From positions 1,798,001 to 1,862,000 of the forward strand of contig NZ_CP007174.1 in NCBI RefSeq assembly GCF_000730285.1: a stretch of 64,000 nucleotides of DNA, written 5' to 3'. The notes below the pieces were generated by a model. The model ran no database searches. It was not told where the DNA came from and saw only the letters and a program-made list of their open reading frames with translations. The position numbers were made by a program, and so were the translations under genes. Shown piece by piece: positions 1 through 8,238 of the stretch (its first letter is position 1; each line of letters starts with the position of its first letter). The stretch comes from Candidatus Nitrososphaera evergladensis SR1 (lineage in GTDB: Archaea; Thermoproteota; Nitrososphaeria; Nitrososphaerales; Nitrososphaeraceae).

Positions 1-351
1 TATTGGGAGCGCCTTTTTCTCGACTTCAAGCATCGCAAGCGCAATGGATGTGTTTGCACCGTCTGGCTTTATCAGAGGCGGCGCACCCAGTGACAGCTGC
101 AGCGCGCGGGCTCCAGTTATCCTTGCGCGCTCAAACCTTGTGAGCCACGGCAGACCAATGAGGATCTTGTTTCCTTGCGCCGGGACTTCTTTCAGCTCGT
201 ACTCTTGCTCTGAATAAGTCACCACCTCGTCGGCTGGGCGGTTCGACTTCTTGGTCTCCTCTACTTCCTCTTCCGCGCCCTTTTTACCCTTGGTCTTGGA
301 CACGGCAGACTTGCGTGCGGCAGGTTTTTTTGTAAAGCGCTTGATTACCAA
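1..351 (-). CDS. rpoK: DNA-directed RNA polymerase subunit Rpo6/RpoK (partial)
   Basis: Archaeal homologue of eukaryotic Rpb6 and bacterial omega, a small assembly subunit that clamps the largest RNA polymerase subunit. Read on the minus strand from a TTG at 351, the first part is a basic then acidic tail (Lys-rich, then EEEVEE). The conserved core follows: LTRFERARITGARALQLSLG, then the APPLIK turn and a helix rich in Ala and Leu. That core is diagnostic of the Rpb6/omega fold. The reading frame is still open at base 1, so the C-terminus is missing from the window. No ATG is available near the start; TTG is the first usable codon and fits the frequent TTG starts elsewhere here. The long charged N-terminal tail is typical of archaeal/eukaryotic forms. 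Identity is secure; the exact start is inferred. Confidence 0.9.
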   Translation of the reverse strand, partial: MVIKRFTKKPAARKSAVSKTKGKKGAEEEVEETKKSNRPADEVVTYSEQEYELKEVPAQGNKILIGLPWLTRFERARITGARALQLSLGAPPLIKPDGANTSIALAMLEVEKKALPI

Positions 352-462
352 GAATGTATGGAAAAGTTGGTTGCTATCTAATTAAATGTTGCGAATTTTT
401 CAAGATGCTTTTTTGCGGTTTTCCAGAAACATTTTCATTACATCGACGCTTTTTCAGTCGAT

Positions 463-846
463 GTGCAGGCTACTGGTGGTTCAGTGTCAAGGGTCCGGCT
501 GGTGGCAGAAGTTGCGGGCAAGGGCTCTGCAGAATGCGAGCTGGTGCGACACCTTGCGCCGCTGACCACGAGCGCGCTGCTGAAGGGTCTGCCTGTGCAG
601 GACAGAGTGCACAGGCTTGAGGACAAGTTCGTCTACATCGAAACCGGCCTTGTCATTGGCGCGGAAAAGGCAAAGACGCAGTTTAAGCGTGGCGACCTTG
701 CGTTTCTGCCGTCAAACGGCGCCATCTGCTTTATCATAAAGGACTGCACGACGCAGGCAATGAACGCAATAGGCAAAATAGTGAACAATATGGAAATTGT
801 CGAAGACGTGCAGACAGGCGACGTTATAGCCGTAAAAAAGTTATAG
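463..846 (+). CDS. Cyclophilin-like (TM1367-type) domain protein
   Basis: About 120 residues that look like the small beta-barrel 'cyclophilin-like' family of archaea and some bacteria, whose fold resembles cyclophilin but whose biochemical role is not established. Supporting features are the central stretch with paired strands (DKFVYIETGLVIGAEKAK), the RGDLAFLP segment and a C-terminal strand ending GDVIAVKK. The first residues (MQATGGS) are poorly conserved in character; a GTG at 484 is an alternative start giving a protein that begins directly with the first strand. It is divergent from rpoK and convergent with the S25e gene, three bases from its stop. No catalytic residue can be assigned from sequence alone. 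Confidence 0.6.
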   Translation: MQATGGSVSRVRLVAEVAGKGSAECELVRHLAPLTTSALLKGLPVQDRVHRLEDKFVYIETGLVIGAEKAKTQFKRGDLAFLPSNGAICFIIKDCTTQAMNAIGKIVNNMEIVEDVQTGDVIAVKKL

Positions 847-849
847 CTG

Positions 850-1167
850 CTACTTGACCTTCGCGTAGACCCTGTGGCCGCTGTACCCGCCGACCTTCTT
901 GACTACTCCCTTGGCTTCAAGCGTCTTGACAAGCGAATTTGCCACCGAGATCTTGACTCCTGCAGCCTTGGCAACCGACTGGACAGTGATCGCCTTCATG
1001 CCCTGGATGGCCTTCATGCCCTGGTTCTCGTCAATGGTTACCGCAAGCCTTTGCTTTTGCTGCGGCTTTTTCTTCTCTTCCTTTGCTGCCGGCTTTATCT
1101 CGCCTGCAGGCCCAACTGCCGTTCCCTTGTCCTGCTTTGCCGCCGGCTTGTTCTTGTTTCCGCCCAT
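850..1167 (-). CDS. rps25e: 30S ribosomal protein S25e
   Basis: Small-subunit ribosomal protein shared by archaea and eukaryotes, absent from bacteria. The protein has a Lys/Ala/Pro-rich N-terminal tail (MGGNKNKPAAK onwards) followed by a winged-helix domain with the segment VAKAAGVKISVANSLVKTLE and a C-terminal VVKKVGGYSGHRVYA. I chose the ATG at 1167 because the upstream in-frame extension to 1248 crosses the promoter region and does not look like S25e. A TATA-like AT run at about 1201-1212 lies upstream on this strand. An imperfect peptide duplication, GMKAI-Q-GMKAI, sits where the winged helix begins; the DNA shows an 18-base tandem unit. Confidence 0.85.
   Translation of the reverse strand: MGGNKNKPAAKQDKGTAVGPAGEIKPAAKEEKKKPQQKQRLAVTIDENQGMKAIQGMKAITVQSVAKAAGVKISVANSLVKTLEAKGVVKKVGGYSGHRVYAKVK
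992..1024 (-). repeat. 18-base in-frame tandem duplication inside S25e
   Basis: The 15-base block gccttcatgccctgg occurs at 992-1006 and again at 1010-1024, separated by atg, so the unit is 18 bases with 1.8 copies. In the protein it gives QGMKAI twice in a row. It keeps frame and adds six residues just before the first helix of the winged-helix fold. Confidence 0.9.
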
Positions 1168-1227
1168 ATCGTAATCTCTCTGGCTTGTTATCGATTTCCC
1201 CTTTAATATATTCATATTCAAAGAAAC

Positions 1228-1236
1228 CTTAAAACG
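1228..1236 (+). promoter_or_regulatory. TATA-like box of the DNA ligase gene
   Basis: The sequence ccttaaaac lies 22-30 bases before the GTG of the ligase, the spacing expected for an archaeal TATA box driving a leaderless mRNA that begins at the start codon. This supports GTG at 1258 as the true start. Confidence 0.5.
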
Positions 1237-1257
1237 GGAACCGTCCAAGCTCTAGCC

Positions 1258-3078
1258 GTGGATTTCCAGCCTCTGGTAGAGACGTTTGGCAAGATGGAGG
1301 AGACGTCCAGCAGGCTGGCCCTTACCGATCACTTGGTTGCACTGTTGAAAGAGACGCCGGCGGACCTGATAGACAAGGTGACGTACCTCATACAGGGCAA
1401 ATTATATCCAGACTATGAAGGCATAGAGATGGGCCTTGCAGAGCGCATGGCGCTCCGGGCAATAGCAAGCTCGTCAAGCAGGAGCATGTCCGAAGTTGAA
1501 GCGATTTACCGTAAGAAAGGCGACATTGGAGACGCCGCACGCGAGGCGATGGAGTCAAAGGGCCAGTCGACGCTGTTTTCAGAGCAGATGACGGTAGAGC
1601 GCGTCTATTGCACTTTTGATAAGATTGCCAAGACGACTGGCCCCGGGTCGCAGGAAACGAAACTGCGCCTTGTCGCAAGCCTGCTCAACGACTCTACGCC
1701 GGACGAGGGGCGCTACATCATGAAGTTTGTCATGGGAGCGCTCAGGCTTGGCATAGCAGATTACACTGTGCTTGACGCGCTTGCCATTGCGTTTACCGGC
1801 GACAAGGCAAACAGAAAAGTTCTGGAGAACGCCTACAACGTTTCAAGCGACCTTGGCACGGTTGCAAAGCTGCTTGCGACAAAAGGTCTTGCCGCAGTCA
1901 AGGCGGTGCAGATAACCCTGTTCAAGCCCATCAGGCCGATGCTTGCCGAGCGCGTTTCCACCGCTGAAGAGGCGATGGAGCGCATGGACAGCCGCGCGGC
2001 AATAGAATACAAGCTGGACGGCGAGCGGGTCCAGATCCACAAAGGCAGAGACCGCGTCGAGCTTTTTTCACGCAGGCTGGAAAAGATAACCGACCACTAC
2101 CCAGACGTCAGCAAGGCGGCAATGTCGCTTGCCTGCAAGGAGGCAATAATGGAGGGAGAGGTCGTGGCGGTAAACCTGCAGACGGGGGAATACCTGCCGT
2201 TTCAGCAGCTGATGCACCGAAGGCGCAAGCACGGAATCGAAGAGGCTATGGAAAACTACCCTGTGGTCATCAACCTTTTTGACATCCTCTACCTTGATGG
2301 CAAGAGCAGGACTGAACTGCCGTACGAAGAACGCCGCAAGCTCTTGGAAAAGACAGTCAAAGGCGCCAAGGACAACGGGATAATGCTGAAAATAGTGCCG
2401 CAGGTCGTTGCTACAGAGCCGGCAGAAATAGACCGGTTTATGGCCTCTGCGATAGAGAACGGCTGCGAAGGCGTCATGGTAAAGATGCCGTCAAGCACGT
2501 ACCGCGCAGGAGCCCGCGAGTACCTGTGGGTGAAACTAAAGCGCGAATACAGAACAGAACTTGCAGACACGCTTGACCTTGTCATCGTAGGCGCGCTGCA
2601 CGGTCGGGGAAGGCGCGTGGGCAAGTACGGCGCCCTGCTTTTGGCGGCGTACGACCCAAAGGAGGATATTTTCCGTAGCGTGACAAAGGTGGGGACCGGA
2701 TTTACTGACATACACCTTGACCAGTTTTACCGCGAGCTGGAAAAGCACGTGATACACCAAAAGCACGCCCGAGTGGACACGGGCATGAGCATGGAAGTTT
2801 GGTTTGAGCCTGTGATTGTTATTGAAGTCATTGCGTCGGAAATTACCCTGAGCCCGTCGCACATGGCGGCGATGGATGCCATAAAGGAAGGCTATGGCCT
2901 CGCACTGCGGTTCCCCAAGTTCACAGGGAAAATCCGCGACGACAAAGAGCCCGAGGGCGCAACCACCACTGACGAGATTGTGACCATGTACCGGCGCCAG
3001 CTAAAGATCCACTCGGAAGCTGCCAAGTCAAAAGAGCAAGAGAAAAAGAAAAAGGAAAGTGAAGAAGGAGAAGAATGA
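1258..3078 (+). CDS. lig: ATP-dependent DNA ligase
   Basis: Seals nicks during replication and repair by transferring AMP from ATP to an active-site lysine and then to the 5' phosphate. The protein has the archaeal three-domain layout: an N-terminal helical DNA-binding domain (residues 1-225), an adenylation domain, and an OB-fold near the C-terminus. Motif I is EYKLDGERVQIH with the nucleophile at Lys252. Later come motif IIIa-like VVINLFDILYLDG, motif IV EGVMVKMPSS, and motif V YLWVKLKREY. Length, 606 residues, is normal for archaeal ligases. The last 40 residues are a charged Lys/Glu tail, unusual but probably flexible. The GTG start is supported by the TATA box just upstream. Confidence 0.95.
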   Translation: MDFQPLVETFGKMEETSSRLALTDHLVALLKETPADLIDKVTYLIQGKLYPDYEGIEMGLAERMALRAIASSSSRSMSEVEAIYRKKGDIGDAAREAMESKGQSTLFSEQMTVERVYCTFDKIAKTTGPGSQETKLRLVASLLNDSTPDEGRYIMKFVMGALRLGIADYTVLDALAIAFTGDKANRKVLENAYNVSSDLGTVAKLLATKGLAAVKAVQITLFKPIRPMLAERVSTAEEAMERMDSRAAIEYKLDGERVQIHKGRDRVELFSRRLEKITDHYPDVSKAAMSLACKEAIMEGEVVAVNLQTGEYLPFQQLMHRRRKHGIEEAMENYPVVINLFDILYLDGKSRTELPYEERRKLLEKTVKGAKDNGIMLKIVPQVVATEPAEIDRFMASAIENGCEGVMVKMPSSTYRAGAREYLWVKLKREYRTELADTLDLVIVGALHGRGRRVGKYGALLLAAYDPKEDIFRSVTKVGTGFTDIHLDQFYRELEKHVIHQKHARVDTGMSMEVWFEPVIVIEVIASEITLSPSHMAAMDAIKEGYGLALRFPKFTGKIRDDKEPEGATTTDEIVTMYRRQLKIHSEAAKSKEQEKKKKESEEGEE

Positions 3079-3134
3079 ATAGCGGCAGGTTAAATACGGC
3101 CGCAGTCTGACAGTAGTCCTGTAGTAATAATAGT

Positions 3135-3443
3135 ATGAAGGTCTCGGAGCTGTGCACAATGATCCAGGATTCCATAAGGTCCGGGCGCTACCCGCTTGCG
3201 ACAGAGACAGAGAAAAAATTTGCTGGCGCAATACAGGTCATGCTGAAATCCGGCACTGACGACCTGAAGGCAAAGGACATTGCAGTCGAGGTCAGGGTGC
3301 ACGATTTGTACGTCGTCAACAATTACGTGCCAAACATCCAGCACCTGCCCGGAGTCATTGAAGCCGAAATTGTAGACTCGTACAGGATGATCTGCCGCAA
3401 GATAGACCGACTGGACAGCGGCGTGCAGCTGAAAAAGCTCTAG
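3135..3443 (+). CDS. Conserved hypothetical protein, thaumarchaeal type
   Basis: A 102-residue soluble protein with mixed helices and strands and no signal peptide or membrane segment. I do not recognise a characterised family. It lies 56 bases after the ligase on the same strand, has codon use like its core neighbours, and begins at a clear ATG. A possible TATA run (gttaaata, about 3088-3095) in the gap suggests its own promoter. Notable residues: a single Cys at 7 and a second Cys near position 87 (MICRK), with no metal-binding pattern. Function unknown. Confidence 0.65.
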   Translation: MKVSELCTMIQDSIRSGRYPLATETEKKFAGAIQVMLKSGTDDLKAKDIAVEVRVHDLYVVNNYVPNIQHLPGVIEAEIVDSYRMICRKIDRLDSGVQLKKL

Positions 3444-3575
3444 GATAGCAAAAGGTTCGTAGTCTTTGGAGAAAGAGTTCCGCATTCTGCTTGAGAAACT
3501 TTTAGACTAATTTTGAAGGCTCTCTAACTTTGTCTTGCGATCTATCATGGTGGATGCAGTTTCATAGGCCGCTGA

Positions 3576-3953
3576 TTATATCCAGCGAAGGACTGCTTCA
3601 ACAGTGTCACTGGGATTGGTATTGAAACATATTTTTGCAGATGGTGGTGCTTTTTGATGAATAATATTGATTATTTTCTCGAACATGTGGGTATGCTGCG
3701 GCAACGCCCTGATGCCCGCACCAATCAATATGCAATCAAATGTTTGTCGTGAAAGCGTGTTTGAGACAACGCTTTCAGCAGTCTCTCCAAGATCAACGAG
3801 ACAGCCTTGCACTTCGTATCCTAGTTCCTTTAATCTCTTGTCTGCGTCTTGTCCTGCCGCCTGCACCTTTTTGGCATCCCATCCGGTTGTCGATTTACTG
3901 AAATCAACCAACTTGGGGTCAATGCCTATCAAGAGAACTTTTTTCCTTGTCAT
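3576..3953 (-). CDS. Hypothetical Rossmann-like protein of bacterial type
   Basis: 125 residues beginning KKVLLIGIDPKLVDFS, followed by helices, the strand CLVDLGETAESVV, then DCILIGAGIRALP and a C-terminal ICFNTNP. The alternating strand-helix pattern with glycine turns suggests a flavodoxin- or Rossmann-like fold. I recall similar short proteins in soil bacteria such as rhizobia, so transfer from bacteria is likely; this recollection cannot be checked here. No cofactor motif is complete. It marks the start of an AT-richer stretch running to about 8.5 kb and overlaps a glycosylase remnant tail to tail. Confidence 0.55.
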   Translation of the reverse strand: MTRKKVLLIGIDPKLVDFSKSTTGWDAKKVQAAGQDADKRLKELGYEVQGCLVDLGETAESVVSNTLSRQTFDCILIGAGIRALPQHTHMFEKIINIIHQKAPPSAKICFNTNPSDTVEAVLRWI

Positions 3954-3988
3954 GCATTCATCTATGCCTTTTACTCTTTAACTTTTTG

Positions 3989-4425
3989 CGTTCTAGAGAT
4001 TGGGTTGTGAAAGCCATGTTCAAAATTGGATTTGCAAACAAGCCATGTAGCTTGTCTAAGAATGAGGGGCTTGCACTAACTGGGGCATATATGACTGCTG
4101 CTGTAAAATGTGCTTCTCCGCATAATGAACCAAATCCATTTGAAATATCAAACTGTTCACAACATCTTTTGGCAGAAGTACAGGTGCTGGAACAGACTAT
4201 ACAAGTTATTTTGACACTTGGAAAGGTTGCTTTTGACGCATATTGCAAACTATTTAGAATTGAAAGATTAGCATTTACTCATGGTGCCTGCTATCGCGTA
4301 GATGATCAAAAGACTTTATTGGCTTCATATCATCCAAGTAGCGAAATACTAGTACAGGGAAGCTAACATGGCAAATGTGGGTTGATGTCTTTAAAAGAAC
4401 AAGGTCACTAATAGCAAATAAATAG
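3989..4425 (+). pseudogene. Uracil-DNA glycosylase (family 5-like) remnant, truncated and frameshifted
   Basis: The reading frame gives RSRDWVVKAMFKIGFANKP, then GLALTGAYMTAAVKCASP, later LGKVAFDAYCKLF, a THGACY segment and ASYHPS. These are consecutive conserved blocks of family 5/UDGb-type uracil-DNA glycosylases. The N-terminal catalytic and iron-sulfur-ligand part is absent: upstream DNA belongs to the gene on the other strand. After SYHPS the frame runs into a stop at 4366, but two bases over the text continues as RNTSTGKLTWQMWVDVFKRT up to a stop at 4425, the normal C-terminus. So there is both a 5' deletion and a frameshift near 4335. A non-functional remnant is the simplest reading. 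Confidence 0.8.
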
Positions 4426-4508
4426 TTAATTTAAAATGGCTTATTGGGAATTACGTCACTGATACAATAGACAACATAAGACAAAGCGAGTGCTTATACC
4501 ATGCTCTC

Positions 4509-5566
4509 TCACTTTGTTTTAAACGCATAGCTGTAACTAGGGCTTACTACCTTCCCATGGTCTACAATAAGATAATCTCTTTCAATAGGGCGCCCACCAA
4601 AGAATCTGACAAGACAATCCTTTGTTCCGTCTGCATACCTCCTTTGTGCTTCCAGCGTGGTACCGGAATAATGTGGAACCATTGCTTGATTTGGCATACG
4701 CCGCCATGGATGGTCTCTTGGCGCGGGTTCGGGATACCAAACGTCACCTGCATAACCTGCCAAATGGCCCTTCTCTAGTGCCTCTACAAGAGAAAGAGTA
4801 TCAACGATCCTGCCTCGCGCACAATTAACAAGATATGCGCCCTTTTTCATACGGAAAAGAAGATCTCTGTTAAACAATCCATCCGTCTGGGGTGTCAAAG
4901 GAGCATTGATAGTAATGATGTCGGACTGTTCGACAAGTTGATCTAAAATGACATAACGTGTTCCAAGTACATGTTCTTCTACTGTACTCAAATGGTAATA
5001 GTCATAATATATCATTTTAACATCAAATGCCTTCAGTCTTTCGCATACACGTTGTCCAATCCTTCCCATTCCAAATATTCCCACAACTTTATCTTCCAAA
5101 TCATGTGCTTTTGCCGCAATTTCTGCAATATCCCATTTTCCTTCGGGAACCTGTTGTAAGCAGGAATGTAATTACGCACAAGTGCTAAAATATGCATCAC
5201 CACTTGCTCAGCCACGCTAACTACATTGCTACCGGTAATCTCGGCCATGATAATGTTGCGTGCAGCTGCTGCCTCCAAGTCAATATGATCAGAACCAACT
5301 CCTGCAGTTAGTGCCAACTTGAGTTTGGGAGCCTTTGAAATTCTTTCTTTAGTATCATAAGCTGGCCAAAACGGGGTGGTAATCAAAATATCGGTGGTAG
5401 GGAGTTGTTTGTCAAGCTCTGCTTCCTTGTCGGTTAATACAACAAATTCATGGCCTTGACTTTTGAGAAAATCTGTCAATCCTAAAGCATTCTCCGCGCA
5501 ACCCAAGAGCTCTGGCGTCTTTCTTGCTATTTCGCCCCCAGGATAGAGAACTGCTACGATTTTCAT
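4509..5566 (-). pseudogene. fdh: NAD-dependent formate dehydrogenase, interrupted by a frameshift
   Basis: Member of the D-2-hydroxyacid dehydrogenase superfamily, of the type that oxidises formate to CO2 with NAD. The upstream half (5566 to about 5153) has PFWPAYDT, LALTAGVGSDHIDLEA and the active-site Asn in ITGSNVVSVAEQVVMH. The downstream half has the dinucleotide site GIFGMGRIGQRV, NCARGRIVD (catalytic Arg), AGYAGDVWYPEPAPRDHPWR and the catalytic His in VPHYSGTT. These extended signatures fit formate dehydrogenase better than glycerate or lactate enzymes. Near 5153-5158 one base appears missing: the first frame reads YNRFPKENG while the shifted frame reads QQVPEGKWDIAEIAAKAHD, which joins the second half properly. 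It could be a recent pseudogene or a sequencing error. The family is mainly bacterial, fungal and plant. Confidence 0.85.
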
Positions 5567-6097
5567 AACTCTTTAAGTTAGAATAGTTTTCATGTAAGAG
5601 TTTGGTTCACGTCTTTTTAGCAAACATGATTAGAGAAACCCGTGAAGAATTGAATAGTTGGATATAAACGGCTCTTTCAGAATAAATAGTGACGGACGAA
5701 ACACGCTCACTGTTCTCCTTCCTCTACTTCCTCCTCCTCTTCCTCTTCGTCTTGTTCCTGATCTTCCACTTCATGTACTTCTTCGTTCGTTTCCTCTCTT
5801 TCAGCGTCTTTATTGCTACTACTGCTCATATGATGATTCGGTATACACATATCTGATACTTAACTGGCGAGTTAGAAACAATGTACACACTGGAATTCGC
5901 ATTTTTCCAAAACCAGCTTTTGATTGCCTGCAAGCCGTGTTAATGCAGCCTTCAAGTGAATGGGTCCGTCTATAACGCGACCCGAATCCGCCAACGCTGT
6001 ATATGCCTGCCCAAAGTGATTAACGTAAATTTCTATAGGATCTTTAGACGTGTTCGCTTGAGGAATGCCTTATATGGATTAGAGATGATCACAGTCT
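5567..6097. other. Intergenic stretch with one possible small acidic gene
   Basis: AT-rich spacer between the formate dehydrogenase and the Rieske fusion. Apart from the short acidic frame on the minus strand (separate entry) I see no credible gene. The forward frame across 5658-5975 is the complement of that Glu-rich codon run and has poor composition. A TATA-like ttatatgg at about 6070-6077 precedes the Rieske fusion by some 20 bases. Confidence 0.5.
5707..5829 (-). CDS. Possible small highly acidic protein (40 residues)
   Basis: From the ATG at 5829 the frame encodes MSSSSNKDAEREETNEEV, continuing almost entirely Glu, Asp and Gln to a TGA at 5707. More than half the residues are acidic and there are no aromatic residues, so it would be unstructured. 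The forward complement, Leu/Pro-rich, is less believable as a protein. Whether it is translated is unknown. An acidic tail protein could act as a nucleic-acid mimic or a chaperone-like peptide, but there is no evidence for either. Confidence 0.4.
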   Translation of the reverse strand: MSSSSNKDAEREETNEEVHEVEDQEQDEEEEEEEVEEGEQ

Positions 6098-7291
6098 ATG
6101 CCGAGGTACACTACGGCGTTAAGAAAAGGGGATTTGCAAGAGGGTAAACCCGTCAGGGTCGATGTTGGCGGTAAGGCAATCGTTCTTGTTATGGTATCCG
6201 GCAAGGTTTATGCGATGGATGCGGTTTGTTCGCACGAAGGGGGTCCGCTGGAAGATGGAACGATTGAAGAATACTCTCTTATTTGTCCCTGGCACCAAGG
6301 AATTTTTGACATACGTACGGCTAAAGCGTCTCCTGAAACTGATTGGGTTACGGACCTACATTCTTACGGAGTTGTCATCGAAGACAAAAGCGGATTGATT
6401 TCAATAGACACAAATCCCAGCGCGTCTAATTCGCCTAGTAGCGTGGGTGGCGGTGGTGGTGCGAGTCATGGTATCGCGCCGCAGGAAACCGCGGTTGCGG
6501 AGGAAGATGTAGTCGTGCCAGCACGACCGCTGAAATTCGAATTGAAGTTGCTGGAGAAAGTGTCTCATGCGGGAACGGATGTCATGTCCTTTAGATTTTC
6601 TCGTACCGATGACCAGGATAAGACTAGTAATAATAAGCTAAACTACAGAGCAGGACAGTATTCCGTAGTTGATTTGGGAACCAGAGAAGACCCGGAGGGG
6701 CCAACTCGCTCTTTTACGATAGCATCTTCGCCGACAGAAAAAGATGCTATCATGATTACCACAAGGATAAGGGACACGCCATTCAAGCAAAAGCTTTCAA
6801 AGTTGGAGGAGGGAACAGCAGTAAAAATCACAGCTCCTGCCGGCAAATTTACCCTTCCTGAAGAAGACTATTCAAGGCCATTGGTGTTTTTGTCAGGCGG
6901 AATAGGAGTGACCCCGTTTAGAAGCATGATAAAATATGCTTCGGACAAGCAGTTGCCCATAAAGATAACGATGTTCGATGCCAACAGAAATAAAGCAAAC
7001 ATCATATTCAAAGAAGAGTTTGACAGCTGCGCAAAAGCCAATGCCAAATTGAAGATTATCTATACAATTTCAGAGGAAGAGGCAAAAATTCCATCATCGG
7101 ATTGGAACGGCGAAAGGGGGTACATAGACAAGACAATGCTGACAAAATATTTAACGAAAGACGAGCTAGCCAATTCCATCTTTTACATATGCGGTCCTCC
7201 TGCCATGCTAAATGCCATGCGGCAGCTTCTGTCAGAAGAGATCAGGGTGCCTCAGGACAGGATCAAAATAGAAGTATTTACCGGCTACTAG
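6098..7291 (+). CDS. Rieske [2Fe-2S] - ferredoxin/NAD(P) reductase fusion
   Basis: One polypeptide joins an electron-entry module to a flavin reductase. Residues 1-105 form a Rieske-type ferredoxin domain with cluster ligands Cys44-x-His46 and Cys63-x2-His66 (CSHEGG, CPWHQG). A Gly/Ser-rich linker (about 108-125) follows. Residues 145-397 form a ferredoxin-NADP reductase-like unit: FAD-binding RSFTIASSP, NAD(P)-site GGIGVTPFRSM, YICGPPAML, and a C-terminal EVFTGY. It would pass electrons between NAD(P)H and an unknown partner, in the cytoplasm (no signal peptide or membrane segment). The ring-hydroxylating oxygenase that such reductases often serve is not present nearby. The ATG at 6098 starts directly at the Rieske strand. 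Domain identity is secure; substrate is unknown. Confidence 0.88.
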   Translation: MPRYTTALRKGDLQEGKPVRVDVGGKAIVLVMVSGKVYAMDAVCSHEGGPLEDGTIEEYSLICPWHQGIFDIRTAKASPETDWVTDLHSYGVVIEDKSGLISIDTNPSASNSPSSVGGGGGASHGIAPQETAVAEEDVVVPARPLKFELKLLEKVSHAGTDVMSFRFSRTDDQDKTSNNKLNYRAGQYSVVDLGTREDPEGPTRSFTIASSPTEKDAIMITTRIRDTPFKQKLSKLEEGTAVKITAPAGKFTLPEEDYSRPLVFLSGGIGVTPFRSMIKYASDKQLPIKITMFDANRNKANIIFKEEFDSCAKANAKLKIIYTISEEEAKIPSSDWNGERGYIDKTMLTKYLTKDELANSIFYICGPPAMLNAMRQLLSEEIRVPQDRIKIEVFTGY

Positions 7292-7464
7292 CGCATATGC
7301 GATGATCATCGCCACTCGTCATTATCTTGGAGTGTGCCACCGTAGCAAGAAAAGTGAAACCTATTAGTTGAGATGAACGTGGATTCTATTTTGCATCTGA
7401 TTTTTCTTCCTTTCTTGGCAAAGGCTTTTCGGCGTCTTCCTCTCCCTGTTTTATAAGCCTCTTT

Positions 7465-8040
7465 ATGGTAGCAATTGAAAAATCCGCATCCTCAAAAAAG
7501 AAGTGCAAATCTTCGGATCACCTTCGAAACTCTTTATTCCAAGATATACGCATAGGTAAAACATTGTCAAAAAGTAAGAATTCTCAGCCCGCGTCGGCAG
7601 ACGCTGAAGGGGTGTCGCCTCCCAGCAGAAGTGAGATTATTGCAGGATTAAACGAAGATCTTGCTAGGGAATACAAGTCGATAATTCAGTATGCGGTCTT
7701 TAGTTCCACATTAAAAGGACCGGAGTATGGAGATATTGCAGAGCAGCTAAAAAAACATGCCTCACAGGAACTTGCGCATGCGCTGGAAGTGGCTAGGCAG
7801 ATTGACTACCTGGGCGGAGACCCTACGGTGAAAAGCAAAGACGCGGAATTTTCGGACGATTCAAAAAAGATGCTAGAGATAGATCTTAGAGCAGAACAAG
7901 AAACTATCAAAAACTACAGGGAAAGGATTATTCAAGCAGAACGCGGTGGGGAATTTGCCCTTTCCGAAAAACTAAGAGGCATTATCGCGCAGGAGCAAGA
8001 CCATGAAATAGATCTCAAAGATGCACTCGGGCTGCGATGA
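7465..8040 (+). CDS. Ferritin-like/bacterioferritin-family di-iron protein
   Basis: Four-helix-bundle protein expected to bind two irons and either store or oxidise iron. The ligand pattern is complete: Glu69 (LAREYKSIIQY), Glu102-x2-His105 (QELAHALE), Glu144 (LRAEQETI) and Glu177-x2-His180 (EQDHEIDL). Spacing matches bacterioferritin and related ferritin-like proteins. Oddly, about 55 residues precede the first helix; they are Lys/Ser-rich and unstructured-looking. A TATA-like ttataagc sits only about 10 bases before the ATG, so translation may begin farther in. It follows the Rieske fusion by 170 bases on the same strand, in keeping with a redox/iron cluster. No heme-ligand Met can be confidently placed. 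Confidence 0.8.
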   Translation: MVAIEKSASSKKKCKSSDHLRNSLFQDIRIGKTLSKSKNSQPASADAEGVSPPSRSEIIAGLNEDLAREYKSIIQYAVFSSTLKGPEYGDIAEQLKKHASQELAHALEVARQIDYLGGDPTVKSKDAEFSDDSKKMLEIDLRAEQETIKNYRERIIQAERGGEFALSEKLRGIIAQEQDHEIDLKDALGLR

Positions 8041-8238
8041 TATTAAGATCCCAATTGCAATGTTTGAATCGCGTTATAGAAGTATCGCAATGATTGTTTA
8101 GGCGACGTTGAGTTCGATATCGCCCATCTGATAATTTCCATCACGCGAACACGTTGAAGGAATTCCTTTCTGTTGATACAAGATCTATCGTTTGAAGCAA
8201 GACGTTGTATGGTTATGTAATATAATCAGAACACAACC

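Noticed and set aside
5658-5975. Forward frame with Leu/Pro-rich text
   Set aside because: It is the complement of a Glu-rich run; no start context or family.
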